Shown: positions 9,025 to 18,326, numbered from the stretch's first letter. The stretch: 64,000 nt of DNA from Parvularcula lutaonensis (GCF_014651915.1 NZ_BMXU01000001.1:1-64000); one strand, 5' to 3'. The notes: a model not told the origin generated them from the letters alone. A program made the numbers and translations.

Positions 9025-9054
9025 AAAAAGCCCGCCTGGCGGGGCCAGACGGGC
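9025..9054 (-). terminator. Intrinsic terminator of rpmI-rplT
   Basis: On the minus strand GCCCGTCTGGC, a CCC loop and GCCAGGCGGGC form an 11-bp stem with one mismatch, followed by TTTTT (complement of 9025-9029). It lies about 30 bases beyond the rplT stop and separates the ribosomal-protein operon from pheS. Confidence 0.88.
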
Positions 9055-9084
9055 TTCGGTGTTCTTGAGCTTCGGAAGCAGCGC

Positions 9085-9444
9085 TCAGGCAGCGAGGGCC
9101 TTTTTCGCTTCTTCGGCAATCGCTTCGAAGGCCTGCGGCTCACGGGCGGCGATATCGGCGAGCATCTTGCGGTCGACTTCGATGCCAGCCTTGGTCAGGC
9201 CGTTGATGAACTGCGAATAGGTCAGGCCGTGAAGGCGGGCCGCAGCGTTGATGCGCTGGATCCACAGCTTGCGGAACTCACGCTTGCGGTTCTTGCGGTC
9301 GCGATAGGCGTACTGGCCGGCCTTCTCCACTGCCTGGTTGGCGATGCGGAAGGTGTTCTTGCGGCGACCGTAATAGCCTTTGGCGGCCTTGATGATCTTG
9401 CGGTGACGGGCGTGGGACGCGGGGCCCCCTTTGACGCGTGACAT
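9085..9444 (-). CDS. rplT: 50S ribosomal protein L20
   Basis: The protein is 119 residues, the family's standard length, beginning [16 protein letters not shown]. The very basic N-terminal extension ([29 protein letters not shown]) binds 23S rRNA, and the C-terminal globular domain includes [21 protein letters not shown]20 is needed for early 50S assembly and in many bacteria represses its own operon. It lies 14 bases after rpmI. infC, which often precedes these two genes, is not adjacent here. Confidence 0.98.
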   Translation of the reverse strand: MSRVKGGPASHARHRKIIKAAKGYYGRRKNTFRIANQAVEKAGQYAYRDRKNRKREFRKLWIQRINAAARLHGLTYSQFINGLTKAGIEVDRKMLADIAAREPQAFEAIAEEAKKALAA

Positions 9445-9458
9445 GTCTCAGAGCCTCC

Positions 9459-9659
9459 TTAGCGTGCGTAGGGCATGTAGATCTTGACGATGCGCTGATC
9501 CGGCTTCGACAGAGGTTCCATGCCGCGCTTCTGGCGGATCTGCTTGTTGGTGCGCTTGATCATGCCGTGGCGCTTGCCGGTGTGGGCGGCCATGACCTTG
9601 CCCGTGCCGGTGATCTTGAAGCGCTTCTTGGCGCCCGATTTTGTCTTCATCTTGGGCAT
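9459..9659 (-). CDS. rpmI: 50S ribosomal protein L35
   Basis: The protein is 66 residues, starting [20 protein letters not shown] at 9659, with AAGGAGA about 8 bases upstream. The family hallmarks are the K-rich start, the TGKRHGMI-type segment and the KMEPL-like end ([22 protein letters not shown]). It is a structural component of the large subunit and is co-transcribed with rplT. Confidence 0.97.
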   Translation of the reverse strand: MPKMKTKSGAKKRFKITGTGKVMAAHTGKRHGMIKRTNKQIRQKRGMEPLSKPDQRIVKIYMPYAR

Positions 9660-9763
9660 TTTCGTCTCCTTGTACTCAGGCGCGCCGAGGCAATGCCGTG
9701 GGCCAGGCACGCGCAGGAACGCGGCGTAAAGCAGAAGGTGGGAACTGAGTCTAGCCTGTTCGG

Positions 9764-11098
9764 CTAGCGCAGGACCGGGAACGCGAAGTTCAGGCCGAAG
9801 AGGGTCATCAGCATCACCACGGTGCCCATGGCGAAGTTGCGGCGCTTGTGCTCCGGGTGATCTTCCGGCTGCGAGAAGGCGAAGAGGAAGACCGGGATCA
9901 GCGCGATATTCGTCGCGATGACGAAGATCTTGAAACCGTCCGACGGGAAAGCGTCGGCGAGGCTCGAGCCATTGCCGGAAACGGTCTGGGCGAAGAGCGG
10001 CAAGCCGACGGCGAGATCGACCGAGACGACGATCCCTATGAACGCCTTCGCAAGGTCTTCCGCCGTGTCGATCACTGCACGGGTCAGGCGCACGGCCTCA
10101 CGGGTCAGGGCGAAGCCGTATTCCCGGCCGGCGATGAGGCCGAGGAACACCCAGGTCGTCGACATCGGGATATCCGACAGCTCCTTGAAGAAGAAGAGGA
10201 GCGAAGCGTAGGCGAAGTCGATCAGCGTCGCAGAGCGGATGTCGATGACATTGGTCTTGGTGCGCAGGATGCGCTGCACCGGGCCGCCCGCATTGGCGAA
10301 GGTGAGGGCAAGGAAGAAGACGATCACCGCCACCGCGCCGAAGCCCTGGATGACGGACAGCTCCCGCGGCAGGAAAACGAAGATGTTGGCAAAGTCCTGG
10401 ATCAGCCAGATCGACCAGAGATAGCCCGTGGTCGCCCACTGGGTGACGACCCAGTAAAGCCCGCGCCCCCTGTTGAACGCCAGCAGAAGGGCCACGGCCT
10501 CCACCGCAAGCGTGATGCCGATCCCGATCCACATGACGCTCGCGCGCTCGATCGTGCCGAAGAGATAGTATTGCGAGAGGAAGAAGGCCGTGCCGACCAC
10601 GCCGATGAGGCCCATCGGCACGTGGCTCGCGAGGTCATTCTCCTCGAACCATTTTTCGAGGGTCTGGCTGATGAGCAGCCAGATGCCAAGCCCGACTGCG
10701 AAGGCGAGGCCATAGCCGATCAGCGACTTCTCGATCATCGAGCCAAGCCCGCCCACCGAGGCGAAGATGGTCAGCACCATGAAGGAAGTCGAAACCGGGA
10801 TCCCGAGCCGGGTGATCAACACCAGCACCAGGGGCGGCAGGCAGTGATACCACTCGATCGCGATTGGCGGATATTTCGATGTGTTGGCGAGGCGGCCATA
10901 GGATGGGTCGCCACCATTGACGATCCAGCCATAGGTGAACGTCGCCACGAGGATCGCTGCGGCGAAGCCGAACAGCACGGTCCAGTGATGGCGACGGTTC
11001 GAATTGATGAACGTGCCGAGGGTTTGCAGCGCATCGTTCCCGACGACCGCATAGGCCGCGAGCGAAAATCCAACGATGGCCCAGATCCCGAGATCCAT
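9764..11098 (-). CDS. PiT-like (Pho4-family) membrane permease
   Basis: The protein is about 444 residues, starting [20 protein letters not shown] at 11098 with GAGAGG 10 bases upstream. It has about ten hydrophobic helices. The N-terminal [11 protein letters not shown] and the later [15 protein letters not shown] and [18 protein letters not shown] segments match the two inverted PiT repeats, in which GxND-type and ST-rich motifs bind phosphate and cation. The second repeat lacks a clear GND motif, so the substrate is uncertain; phosphate is a family-based guess. It is transcribed alone or from the smr operon 63 bases upstream. Confidence 0.65.
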   Translation of the reverse strand: MDLGIWAIVGFSLAAYAVVGNDALQTLGTFINSNRRHHWTVLFGFAAAILVATFTYGWIVNGGDPSYGRLANTSKYPPIAIEWYHCLPPLVLVLITRLGIPVSTSFMVLTIFASVGGLGSMIEKSLIGYGLAFAVGLGIWLLISQTLEKWFEENDLASHVPMGLIGVVGTAFFLSQYYLFGTIERASVMWIGIGITLAVEAVALLLAFNRGRGLYWVVTQWATTGYLWSIWLIQDFANIFVFLPRELSVIQGFGAVAVIVFFLALTFANAGGPVQRILRTKTNVIDIRSATLIDFAYASLLFFFKELSDIPMSTTWVFLGLIAGREYGFALTREAVRLTRAVIDTAEDLAKAFIGIVVSVDLAVGLPLFAQTVSGNGSSLADAFPSDGFKIFVIATNIALIPVFLFAFSQPEDHPEHKRRNFAMGTVVMLMTLFGLNFAFPVLR

Positions 11099-11161
11099 GG
11101 CGCCAGCCTCTCTTTTTGCGGCCCGCATAGGCCGCGTCAGCGAAGCTTTTGTGACAGCGGA

Positions 11162-11713
11162 TCAGCTGCGGTGTTTCTCTTTCGGATTCTTGAGAAAAAC
11201 GTAGAAGGCGCCGCCCCCGCCATGGCGCTGGTGGGCGGGTCTGACCGAGGTGATAGCCCCGCCATAGAGACCCATCTCGATCCCCGAGAGGAAGTTCTTC
11301 CGCAAGACGCCGCGGCCCTCTTCGCCATCCTTCGAGCCCTTGCCGGTGATGACGAGGAGCACGCGGTGCTTCCTGCTGACGGCGCGGGAGATGAAGGCGG
11401 AGGTGGCGCGGTCAGCCTCGGACTGGCGCATCCCGTGAAGGTCGAGGACGGCGTCGATCTCGATCCGCCCGCGGGCCACACGGCGCTCGCGCCGCGGGTC
11501 TCCTGCCTGGAAGGGCGATTGCTTGGGCGGCGTGGGCTGCGGCGTGGCGTGGCGGCCATCGTCGGCTTTTCGCGGTGAAAGCGCGAGGGGTGTTTCCGGC
11601 TTCGGTTCGAGCTCGGGCAGCTTTTTGTCAGGCAGCGGGGCTACGGTCCGCGCCACTGTGTTCCAGAGCGTTCGCTCGGCATCGGTGAGCTGGCGGCTCT
11701 TCTTCCGGCTCAT
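11162..11713 (-). CDS. Smr-domain protein
   Basis: The protein is 183 residues. The first 90 are basic and Pro-rich; the C-terminal Smr domain shows the LDLHGM motif, the VLLVITGKG strand-loop, and HGGGGAFYVFLK at the end. Stand-alone Smr proteins are putative nucleases related to the MutS2 C-terminus. Its ATG overlaps the mltA stop (ATGA, 11710-11713), so the two are coupled. The order timA-mltA-smr divergent from fxsA-secB is a conserved alphaproteobacterial arrangement. Confidence 0.9.
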   Translation of the reverse strand: MSRKKSRQLTDAERTLWNTVARTVAPLPDKKLPELEPKPETPLALSPRKADDGRHATPQPTPPKQSPFQAGDPRRERRVARGRIEIDAVLDLHGMRQSEADRATSAFISRAVSRKHRVLLVITGKGSKDGEEGRGVLRKNFLSGIEMGLYGGAITSVRPAHQRHGGGGAFYVFLKNPKEKHRS

Positions 11714-12831
11714 GCCCCCGGTTCGGCGATCGGCAGGGCCGCTCCTTTGGGGATGAGGACCACGATGTCGGCGTCGAGCTTCAGCCGCCCCGCCGTCTCT
11801 CCTGCCTCGTCGCCGCGGCCGAGGAACAGATCGACCCGGTCCGGCCCACGGATCGCGCCGCCGGTATCCTGCGCGACGGTCAGCTTGCTGATCGAGAGGA
11901 CGTCGTCTTCGCCGGAAATGAAGACCGGCGCGCCAAGCGGGATCGCGAACCGGTCCACCGCCACCGAATAATCCGCCGTCAGCGGAACGCCTGCGGTGCC
12001 AAGGGGGCCTTCGTCACCTTCAGCAGGGCCGCGGTCGGTGAAGAACACATAGGAGGGGTTGCTTGCCCGGACGCGCGCGGCGTCCTCTTCCGGTGCAGTC
12101 GCCAGCCACTGCCGGATCGACTGCATGGTGACGTCTTCGAGGGCCATGTGCCCTTCCTCGACCAGCGTCTTGCCGATCGCCTTGTAGGGATGGCCGTTCT
12201 GGGCGGCGTAGCCGATCCGGCGCGCGCCCTCGGGAAATTCGAGCACACCCGAGCCCTGGATCTGCAGGAAAAAGAGGTCATCGGCGCGCATGTAGCCCAG
12301 GATTTCCGCCTCCGCAGGAGGGCTCAACTCGATCGCCTCACGGTCCGCATAGGGAACAAGCCTTCCGTCTTCGATCCGTCCGGCGATACGGCGACCCTTG
12401 AGGTCATCGCGAAAGGCCCCGAGATCGACGGCGACAAGATCCTCCGGCCGGGCGAGCACGGGCTGGTCAAAGGCTTCGGTCCGCGCCGCCGACGCCTCGA
12501 AGACAGGCTCGTAATAGCCGGTGACGAGGGCGTGCCCGCCATGCAGCTTCACCGCATCGAAGCGGCTCGTGAAAAAGACGCGGGCATCCCCTTCCGTCGC
12601 AATAAATTCCGCCTCCTGACAAACGGGCTGCCAGTCTTCCTCGCCTCCGAGAACAGGGTTCTTCTCCGTCAGCCAGTCACAGCTCTTCACGAATGTCCGG
12701 ACGGCCGGAAGAAGGGGGCTCTCGCCGAAGCCTTCGATCTCGGTCACGGCCATCCGCTCGAACGCCGGGGGCTCTTTCCCGAAGGGAGCGCAGGCCGTCA
12801 GCACAAGGAGGAAGGGGAGGATCTTGCGCAT
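11710..12831 (-). CDS. mltA: Membrane-bound lytic murein transglycosylase A (lipoprotein)
   Basis: The protein is 373 residues. It begins with a lipoprotein signal peptide, MRKILPFLLVLTAC, where Cys14 would be lipidated. The MltA domain covers about 80-270 (LVTGYYEPVFEAS, LFFLQIQGSGVLEFPEG, RIGYAAQNGHPYKAIG), followed by the 3D domain with the catalytic Asp region (VAQDTGGAIRGPDRVDLFLG). It cleaves peptidoglycan glycan strands, forming 1,6-anhydromuropeptides, and acts in the periplasm from the outer membrane. It lies between timA and smr in one operon. Confidence 0.95.
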   Translation of the reverse strand: MRKILPFLLVLTACAPFGKEPPAFERMAVTEIEGFGESPLLPAVRTFVKSCDWLTEKNPVLGGEEDWQPVCQEAEFIATEGDARVFFTSRFDAVKLHGGHALVTGYYEPVFEASAARTEAFDQPVLARPEDLVAVDLGAFRDDLKGRRIAGRIEDGRLVPYADREAIELSPPAEAEILGYMRADDLFFLQIQGSGVLEFPEGARRIGYAAQNGHPYKAIGKTLVEEGHMALEDVTMQSIRQWLATAPEEDAARVRASNPSYVFFTDRGPAEGDEGPLGTAGVPLTADYSVAVDRFAIPLGAPVFISGEDDVLSISKLTVAQDTGGAIRGPDRVDLFLGRGDEAGETAGRLKLDADIVVLIPKGAALPIAEPGA

Positions 12832-12855
12832 GGCGGGAGCCCTCTTCGCTGGAGT

Positions 12856-13512
12856 TTACTCCGTGTCGGTACCGTGGGTTGCCACGAGGGTCCAGTTCGG
12901 GTCGTTCGAGCGGACCGGACGGGAGAACGTCCATTCGTCGATCACGGTGATGACTTCTTCGGGATTGCCGTCGATCACCTCACCCTTCGCGTCGCGGACA
13001 GCGCGCACCTGCTCCGACTTGAAACGCAGCTCGGCACGCAGTTCGCCGCCATGCTCTTCCATCGACAGGACCTCCGGCGTCTCGACACCGACAAAGGTCA
13101 GGTCGACCGACTGGCCATGGGCCGTCCGCCCTTCGATTGCCACTTCGAAGCTCTTCAGGACCTCCGGATCGACGAAGCCGCGCACGGTGGAAAGGTCGCC
13201 ATCGGCATAGGCCTGGACGATCATCTCATAGGCAGCGGCCGCGCCTTCGAGAAAGCGCTTCGGCTCGAAGTCGGGAATGCTCTTCCGCGCCGTGACAGCC
13301 CATTCGGGCAGGTCTTCACTTGGCGTCGTCGGCTCGGCCTCGAGGCCAAAATCGTCCTCCTGCTCCTCGGACGGGTCACGAGACGGGACCGGCCGGAGCA
13401 CGGGCCGCTCATGCTCTTCAGGCTCATGTCCCCCGCGTGTGCCAAGGACATTGAACAGCCGGTAGGCCAGGAAAAGCGCCAGAGCGGCGAAGATGATCAG
13501 GGTCGGTTCCAT
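12856..13512 (-). CDS. timA: Tim44/TimA-family membrane-anchored protein
   Basis: The protein is 218 residues. One N-terminal membrane helix (IIFAALALFLAYRLFNVLG) is followed by an acidic, Pro-rich linker (about 27-70) and a C-terminal Tim44-like domain (about 85-218: FLEGAAAAYEMIVQAYADGD, LRAELRFKSEQVRAV, VIDEWTFSRPV). In alphaproteobacteria this family is the relative of mitochondrial Tim44 and is proposed to act at the inner membrane. It is the first gene of timA-mltA-smr, divergent from fxsA. The start at 13512 lacks a strong ribosome-binding site. Confidence 0.85.
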   Translation of the reverse strand: MEPTLIIFAALALFLAYRLFNVLGTRGGHEPEEHERPVLRPVPSRDPSEEQEDDFGLEAEPTTPSEDLPEWAVTARKSIPDFEPKRFLEGAAAAYEMIVQAYADGDLSTVRGFVDPEVLKSFEVAIEGRTAHGQSVDLTFVGVETPEVLSMEEHGGELRAELRFKSEQVRAVRDAKGEVIDGNPEEVITVIDEWTFSRPVRSNDPNWTLVATHGTDTE

Positions 13513-13679
13513 GGGGTGCTTTGTTGCAGCGCAGCGGGTGTGGTTCTAGTCCCTTAGCCATCAAACACATATGAATGAAAACCGGCACTGCCAGTTTTCT
13601 GCCTGCGTGGCGATGTCTCACCGCTTGGCACGAGGCCGGGTCGGCCCCACCTCTGGGCCAACGCTTTCTGGAGAACACC

Positions 13680-14072
13680 TTGGGACTGGTCCTTTTCATC
13701 CTGCTGATCGGGCTCCCGATCGTTGAAATCACCCTGCTTATCCAAGGGGCCATGATCATCGGCGTCCTTCCGGTCATCCTGCTCACCATCGGCACCGCCG
13801 CCCTCGGGACTTTTCTCATCAGGCAGCAGGGGCTGACCGCGATCCGGGCGCTCCAGCGCGACCTGAAGGAAGGCAGGCCGCCGGTGGCTTCCGTGGTCGA
13901 TGGCGCAGCCTTGCTGGTCGCAGCGCCTTTGATGATGACCCCCGGCTTCGTCACCGACGCCATCGGGTTCCTGCTTCTTATCCCGCCGCTGCGACACGCC
14001 GCGGCGCGCATGGCGCTGCGCCGGATCAGGCGGGCGCAGGAACGCGGCAACATCGTCATCATCAGGCGCTGA
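13680..14072 (+). CDS. fxsA: FxsA family membrane protein
   Basis: The protein is 130 residues if it starts at the TTG at 13680, which has TGGAGA 5 bases upstream and gives the usual short FxsA start (LGLVLFILLIGLPIVEI). An ATG at 13575 would add 35 residues that do not resemble the family. It has three to four membrane helices and the family signature around LLVAAPLMMTPGFVTDAIGF, then a basic tail. In E. coli FxsA affects exclusion of phage T7 by F plasmids; its cellular role is unclear. It lies upstream of secB in the conserved locus. Confidence 0.85.
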   Translation: MGLVLFILLIGLPIVEITLLIQGAMIIGVLPVILLTIGTAALGTFLIRQQGLTAIRALQRDLKEGRPPVASVVDGAALLVAAPLMMTPGFVTDAIGFLLLIPPLRHAAARMALRRIRRAQERGNIVIIRR

Positions 14073-14157
14073 GGGGCGGTTCTCGGGCTCGTCACTTGCC
14101 CCCGGAGCAAGCCGCGTGTAGCGGGCCCCTTTCACATGAATTCCCGACGGAGCCTCC

Positions 14158-14667
14158 ATGTCCGAGACCCCCGAAACCCCGCAAGACGGTAACGATCAAC
14201 AGCCGGCCCAGAACGGCGGCCAGCCGATGATGCGCCTTCTCACCCAATACCTCAAAGACCTGAGCTTCGAGAGCCCGGCCGCCCCGGCCAGCCTCTCGAC
14301 CCAGGCGGCGCCGCCGAACATGGAAGTTTCCGTGGACGTCAATGGCCGTGCGCTCGGAGAGAACCGCTTCGAAGTCGAGCTCAGCTGCTCGGCCACGGCC
14401 CGCCGCGACGGCAACATCGTCTATGTCTGCGAGGTGAACTACGCCGGGCTCTTCCATATTGAGAACGTGCCTCAAGACCGCATGGAGCCGATCCTCCTGG
14501 TCGATGCCCCGCATCTTCTCTTCCCGTTCGTGCGCCAGATCGTGGCACAGTCCACCCGAGACGGCGGATTCATGCCGCTGCTTCTCGAGCCGCTCGACTT
14601 CGTCGGGATGTACCAGCAGCAGCGCATGAAGGCGGCGCAGGCCGCTGCTCCGGAGGGCGTCGCCTAG
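14158..14667 (+). CDS. secB: Protein-export chaperone SecB
   Basis: The protein is 169 residues, starting MSETPETPQDG with GGAG upstream. After a polar N-terminus the SecB fold begins at MRLLTQYLKDLSFESPAAP; conserved parts are the hydrophobic client-binding strands and LLFPFVRQIVAQSTRDGGFMPL with LDPxDF-like LEPLDFVGMY near the end. SecB tetramers keep preproteins unfolded and deliver them to SecA. It ends 24 bases before the convergent kinase-like gene. Confidence 0.95.
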   Translation: MSETPETPQDGNDQQPAQNGGQPMMRLLTQYLKDLSFESPAAPASLSTQAAPPNMEVSVDVNGRALGENRFEVELSCSATARRDGNIVYVCEVNYAGLFHIENVPQDRMEPILLVDAPHLLFPFVRQIVAQSTRDGGFMPLLLEPLDFVGMYQQQRMKAAQAAAPEGVA

Positions 14668-14690
14668 GACGCCTCCCCAGGTTTTTCGCG

Positions 14691-15572
14691 TCAGTCGGCC
14701 GTGCGGGCGAGACTGACGCCTTTCGCCTTGTTGAGGATGGCGCTGAACCGCTTCTCTTGCGGGATCAGGTTCACCGCCTCCTGCACCTCCTCGAATTTCG
14801 ACTCGCCAGCCGCCGCGACGAGCACGACGCCGTCGAGCGACGGCATGATGGTCATCACGTCGTCCGAGCCGAGGATCGGCGGCAGGTTGAGAATGACCAC
14901 CGTGTTCGGCGCCACGTTCTTGAACGCGTTGAGGGCGTGGGTCAGTCGCTTTGACGCCAGAAGTTCCGCCGACTGTGCCGTGGCCCGGTCGGACAGGAAC
15001 AGCAGGAGGTTGCTGTCCGGAACCCGCGTCAGATAGTCTTCGGCACGGCCTTCGCCGCGGAAGAAACCGATCCCCGAGCGGAACTCCCGCGCATCGAGAT
15101 AGCCCGCCAGCAGCGGGCGCTGCAGGTTGAGATCGGCAAGGACCACCGTCTGCTCCGAACGACGGGCACAGGCGCGCGCGAGTTGGATCGAACAGACGGT
15201 CTTGCCATTGCGTGCCGTGGGCGAGGTGATGCCAATCACCTGGCCGTGGTGCTTCTCCAGGGTCTGGAGGACATTGGTCCGAACAATGCGAAAGGCGCTG
15301 TCAAAGGCCGTGCGCTGGCCTTGGTCGATGCCAAAGCGATCTTCGAAACGCTGGAAATCCGCATCGGAAAGCGCGAAGCGCGACAGGTCGCGGTTGCGGT
15401 CCGAGGCACGGCGGCGCGGTCGGTCTGAGAATTCGTCGGCCTGGATGACGACGCCCGAGCGGTCTTCCCACGGCTTCTCGTCAGGTTCCTGGTGGGGCTG
15501 GCCGAAATCGGGCCGCGCCACCTTGGCCATCGCTTCTTCGAGCGGGCTCTTAGAGACCGGGTTTTCACTCAT
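14691..15572 (-). CDS. Bacterial tyrosine-kinase-like P-loop protein of an EPS locus, degenerate motifs
   Basis: The protein is 293 residues counted from the Met at 15572. The C-terminal half is a MinD/BY-kinase-type ATPase domain. Walker A is present but atypical (SPTARNGKT, 117-125, instead of a GEGKS/T core). The A' motif reads VVLADLNLQRP with Asn in place of the second Asp, and the Walker B region reads ILNLPPIL with Asn where Asp is usual. There is no tyrosine cluster at the C-terminus. It follows the Wzz gene by 63 bases, so it is likely its cytoplasmic partner, but kinase activity is doubtful from the residues seen. Confidence 0.75.
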   Translation of the reverse strand: MSENPVSKSPLEEAMAKVARPDFGQPHQEPDEKPWEDRSGVVIQADEFSDRPRRRASDRNRDLSRFALSDADFQRFEDRFGIDQGQRTAFDSAFRIVRTNVLQTLEKHHGQVIGITSPTARNGKTVCSIQLARACARRSEQTVVLADLNLQRPLLAGYLDAREFRSGIGFFRGEGRAEDYLTRVPDSNLLLFLSDRATAQSAELLASKRLTHALNAFKNVAPNTVVILNLPPILGSDDVMTIMPSLDGVVLVAAAGESKFEEVQEAVNLIPQEKRFSAILNKAKGVSLARTAD

Positions 15573-15635
15573 AGGAACCATCCCGGGCCGCGATCGCGAC
15601 CCTGTTCAATACGCTTCTCACCGACACGGCCCGCA

Positions 15636-17273
15636 TCAGACGAGCACCTTGTAGGCAACAAAACTGGCGATCGCGGCAAGAACGATCGAGAGCGCCGTAA
15701 GCCCCAGGAACACGGCCCGGCGGAACTTGGCCTCTTCCTCGTCAACGATTTCCGGGACTTCGACGACGGCGACGCCGGGCAGGAGTTGTCCGAGCTGGCG
15801 GCCCGTGTCGACGCGCGGGAAGAGGAAGATCGGAGCGAGGCCGATGGCTGCGGCAAGACCGCCGGCGACACCGGTGAGCAGCAGCGCGGCGCGGGGCTTG
15901 TCCGGGGCACTCGGCACGTCGGGCAGGGCCGGCGGCTCGACGACGATGACCCGTTCGGCTTTTTGCTGGGTCTCGAGGGTTTCGCTCCGCTCGACGGTGG
16001 CACGGCCCGCTTGCGTGTTGGAGAGAAGGCCCAGAAGGCGTTGCTCTTCCGAAGCGAGGTCATTGAGGACAGCCGCGACGGCCGGGATTTCGGCAAGGCG
16101 CTGCTCGGCTTCCGCAAGTTGTGCGCGCATCTCTTCGAGGCGCTCCTCATCGGCTTCGATATTGGCGAGGATACGGCGCTCGTTCGCCTCGAACTGGAGC
16201 CGCGGCAGGCTCAGCTCGCCGCCTTCGCGACGGACGCGGGCGATGTCTTCCTGCAGGGTATCGCGGCGCTCGCGCAGCTCGGCGAGTTCTTTCTGGGAAA
16301 GCCCGTCGCGCTCGGCGATCTGGCGGTTGAGGTCGCTCAGGAGGCGTGCAGCGCGGCGCTCGAAAGCGGCCGGTTCGAGTCTCGCCTCGAGGTCGAGAAC
16401 TTCGTTCGTAACGAGGATCACCTCGGGGTAGTTGTCTGTGTATTGGGCCCGCAGGGCGGCAAGCTGGCGGCGTTTGTTGCGCAGCTCGATACGCTCGGCA
16501 TCGGCGCGCTCATTGGCGTCGATGATGATCGGTTGCTGCATGCGCAGCAGGCTGAGATCCTGGTTGGCCGCCTCGATCCGTTCCTCGGTCCGGGCGATGT
16601 CCGTGGTCAGCCGGGCAATCTGCGCCTGGATCAGCCCCTGGTCGCTCGGCGTGCGGCCGGGATTGGCTTCCCGGACATCGGCAATCTGCTTGCGGACATT
16701 CTCGATCTGGCGTCGGAGGTCGCGCTCTTCCTCCCGGAAGAACTCCGCCGTCCCCTCGACCGCCTCGATCCGCGATTCCACGTTCTCGGCGAGGAAGTCC
16801 GTCACCAGCTTGTTCGCGACACGGAAGGCGGTCTGCGGGTTCTCGTGCACGAAACCGATCTCGAAGGTGATGGTCGAAGGCTGCTGGTTGCGCCTGTTGC
16901 GCTGGGAATTGACGCTCTGGATCGAGATCCGGATGTCGTTCCGAATGTCATCCACCTGTTGGGAGAATGGCCTCGTGCTGTCGCGGTCGAAAAGCTGGAA
17001 CTCCTGGCCGAGCTCGACGATGTTGTTGCGCGCTCGCATCTCGGCGCGGATCGTCTGCAGCCGGTCTTGGGCGATGGAGCGGATGGCCGACGGCACGAGA
17101 GCCTGGGAGACCTGTTGGTCCTCGACCATCAGGACGGCGGTCGACTGGTAGCGGGCGGGCACCTCGTTGAGGACGATCAGCCCGATCGTCAGCAGCACGC
17201 AGAAGGGGATGAAGACCCAGAAAAAACGGCGCAAGCCGAGTTTGATCAGATCCCCGATGCTGTAGCGTTCCAT
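15636..17273 (-). CDS. Wzz/GNVR polysaccharide chain-length determinant
   Basis: The protein is 545 residues, starting MERYSIGDLIKLGLRRF at 17273 with GAGGA 5 bases upstream. A membrane helix (about 19-38) is followed by the Wzz domain, a long periplasmic coiled coil (about 170-420, rich in Glu/Arg/Leu with repeated ERR/REE), and two or three C-terminal helices (LLLTGVAGGLAAAIGLAPIF; LTALSIVLAAIASFVAYKVLV). Such PCP proteins control exopolysaccharide chain length and export. The kinase-like partner is encoded separately just downstream. No polymerase or flippase is in the window. Confidence 0.88.
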   Translation of the reverse strand: MERYSIGDLIKLGLRRFFWVFIPFCVLLTIGLIVLNEVPARYQSTAVLMVEDQQVSQALVPSAIRSIAQDRLQTIRAEMRARNNIVELGQEFQLFDRDSTRPFSQQVDDIRNDIRISIQSVNSQRNRRNQQPSTITFEIGFVHENPQTAFRVANKLVTDFLAENVESRIEAVEGTAEFFREEERDLRRQIENVRKQIADVREANPGRTPSDQGLIQAQIARLTTDIARTEERIEAANQDLSLLRMQQPIIIDANERADAERIELRNKRRQLAALRAQYTDNYPEVILVTNEVLDLEARLEPAAFERRAARLLSDLNRQIAERDGLSQKELAELRERRDTLQEDIARVRREGGELSLPRLQFEANERRILANIEADEERLEEMRAQLAEAEQRLAEIPAVAAVLNDLASEEQRLLGLLSNTQAGRATVERSETLETQQKAERVIVVEPPALPDVPSAPDKPRAALLLTGVAGGLAAAIGLAPIFLFPRVDTGRQLGQLLPGVAVVEVPEIVDEEEAKFRRAVFLGLTALSIVLAAIASFVAYKVLV

Positions 17274-17574
17274 GTCGGTCCTCGTCTCTCGGAAGCCTCT
17301 GGTGTCAGTCCTCGTGGAGAGGTGCAATCCTCATGCCGCGAAACGGCTGACCCGTTTACCCCCAACGGTTGGAAAGTATTCGCCAACCTGAAGACGACCA
17401 TACGCCTAAAATTGCTTACCGTCATTTGCGAAGCAGCAAAATGACTGCCTTTCCATTCATGAAGTTGGAGTGGCGAGGTTCACGTCCTCGTCCGGACACG
17501 CCGCTGGCGCGAGCAGGCCGCCCGCCTGACGGGAGCGGCATGTCTTGTCTACAGCGATCGGTTGCGGCGCTCGG
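17274..17574. other. Non-coding gap upstream of the EPS pair
   Basis: These 301 bases separate the wzz start from the end of the GIN-domain gene, both on the minus strand. No convincing ORF or terminator is seen. A moderately AT-rich patch near 17395-17465 is the likely promoter region for wzz. Confidence 0.4.
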
Positions 17575-18216
17575 TTAGTCCCGGAAGCGCACCGAGCCGC
17601 CGCTGGAAGCCTTGGTGTCGCGCCGTTCGGGCTTCCCGCGCACCGTGATGTCGGCGCCGCTCGAAGCGCGGGCCTTGATGCTGCGCGTTGCTGTCACCTC
17701 GATGTCGGAACCGCTCGACGCTTCGGCCCGCACGTCGGCACATTCGAGGTCGAACGCCATCAGGTCCGCCCCGGAGGATGCATCGGCATCGAGGCTGTCG
17801 CAGCTTCCCTCGGCTTCAAGGTCAGAGCCTGAACTCGAGGACAGTTCGATATCACCGCCATCGATACCCGAAATCCTGAGGTCCGAGCCTGCTGACGAGC
17901 CGGCATGGGTCAGCTCCGGCAGAGTCACCCGGTAGACGAAGCGGGCGGAGCGGCCGAAATTGAGGCGCATGCCCCGGCTCTCGCGACCGAGGATCAGGGT
18001 GTCGCCTTTGACCTCCACGCGGGCGGTATCGAAGTCTCCCTCGGTCTCGAGCTCGATCGAGTAGTCCGGTCCGACCTCGACGATGACATCAACGCCGGAG
18101 GTGGACTTCACCCCGTCAAAGCCTGTGAGGTCCCAGCTCTTGGTTTCGGCATAGGCCGTACTGGCAAGGATCGAAGCCGCCGAGGCGGCGCAAAGGGCAG
18201 TCCTGAAAGCGACCAT
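17575..18216 (-). CDS. Exported GIN-domain (DUF2807-like) protein
   Basis: The protein is 213 residues from the Met at 18216, which has GGAGGA about 8 bases upstream. The signal peptide MVAFRTALCAASAASILASTAYA is followed by the GIN/DUF2807 opening (WDLTGFDGVKSTSGVDVIVEVG). The C-terminal half contains about six turns with SSGSD or SSGAD motifs spaced roughly 19-20 residues, typical of a right-handed beta-helix. It should be periplasmic or surface-exposed. The function of the family is unknown; an adhesin-head role is only suggested by its name. A related, longer repeat protein lies at 47398. Confidence 0.8.
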   Translation of the reverse strand: MVAFRTALCAASAASILASTAYAETKSWDLTGFDGVKSTSGVDVIVEVGPDYSIELETEGDFDTARVEVKGDTLILGRESRGMRLNFGRSARFVYRVTLPELTHAGSSAGSDLRISGIDGGDIELSSSSGSDLEAEGSCDSLDADASSGADLMAFDLECADVRAEASSGSDIEVTATRSIKARASSGADITVRGKPERRDTKASSGGSVRFRD

Positions 18217-18326
18217 GGCAGCGCCTCCTCCCGTTCCGAGACTCAACAATGGGAAGCATGTGAACCGGCTGCAATGAAGCCAAAGATGGACTTTCTGTCA
18301 CATTGCAGCCGGCAGGTCGCCCAGGA

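Noticed and set aside
8809-9084. Phe-rich leader peptide controlling pheS
   Set aside because: Reading all frames of the minus strand gives no short ORF rich in Phe codons followed by alternative hairpins.
9848-11578. 576-codon plus-strand reading frame over the permease and Smr genes
   Set aside because: It is antisense to well-supported genes and is composed of Arg/Asp/Glu-rich low-complexity sequence typical of shadow frames.
15492-17444. Long open reading frame of 650 codons on the plus strand, antisense to wzz and its partner
   Set aside because: It is a mirror of the GC-rich, high-bias codons of the genuine minus-strand genes and has no family similarity or ribosome-binding site.
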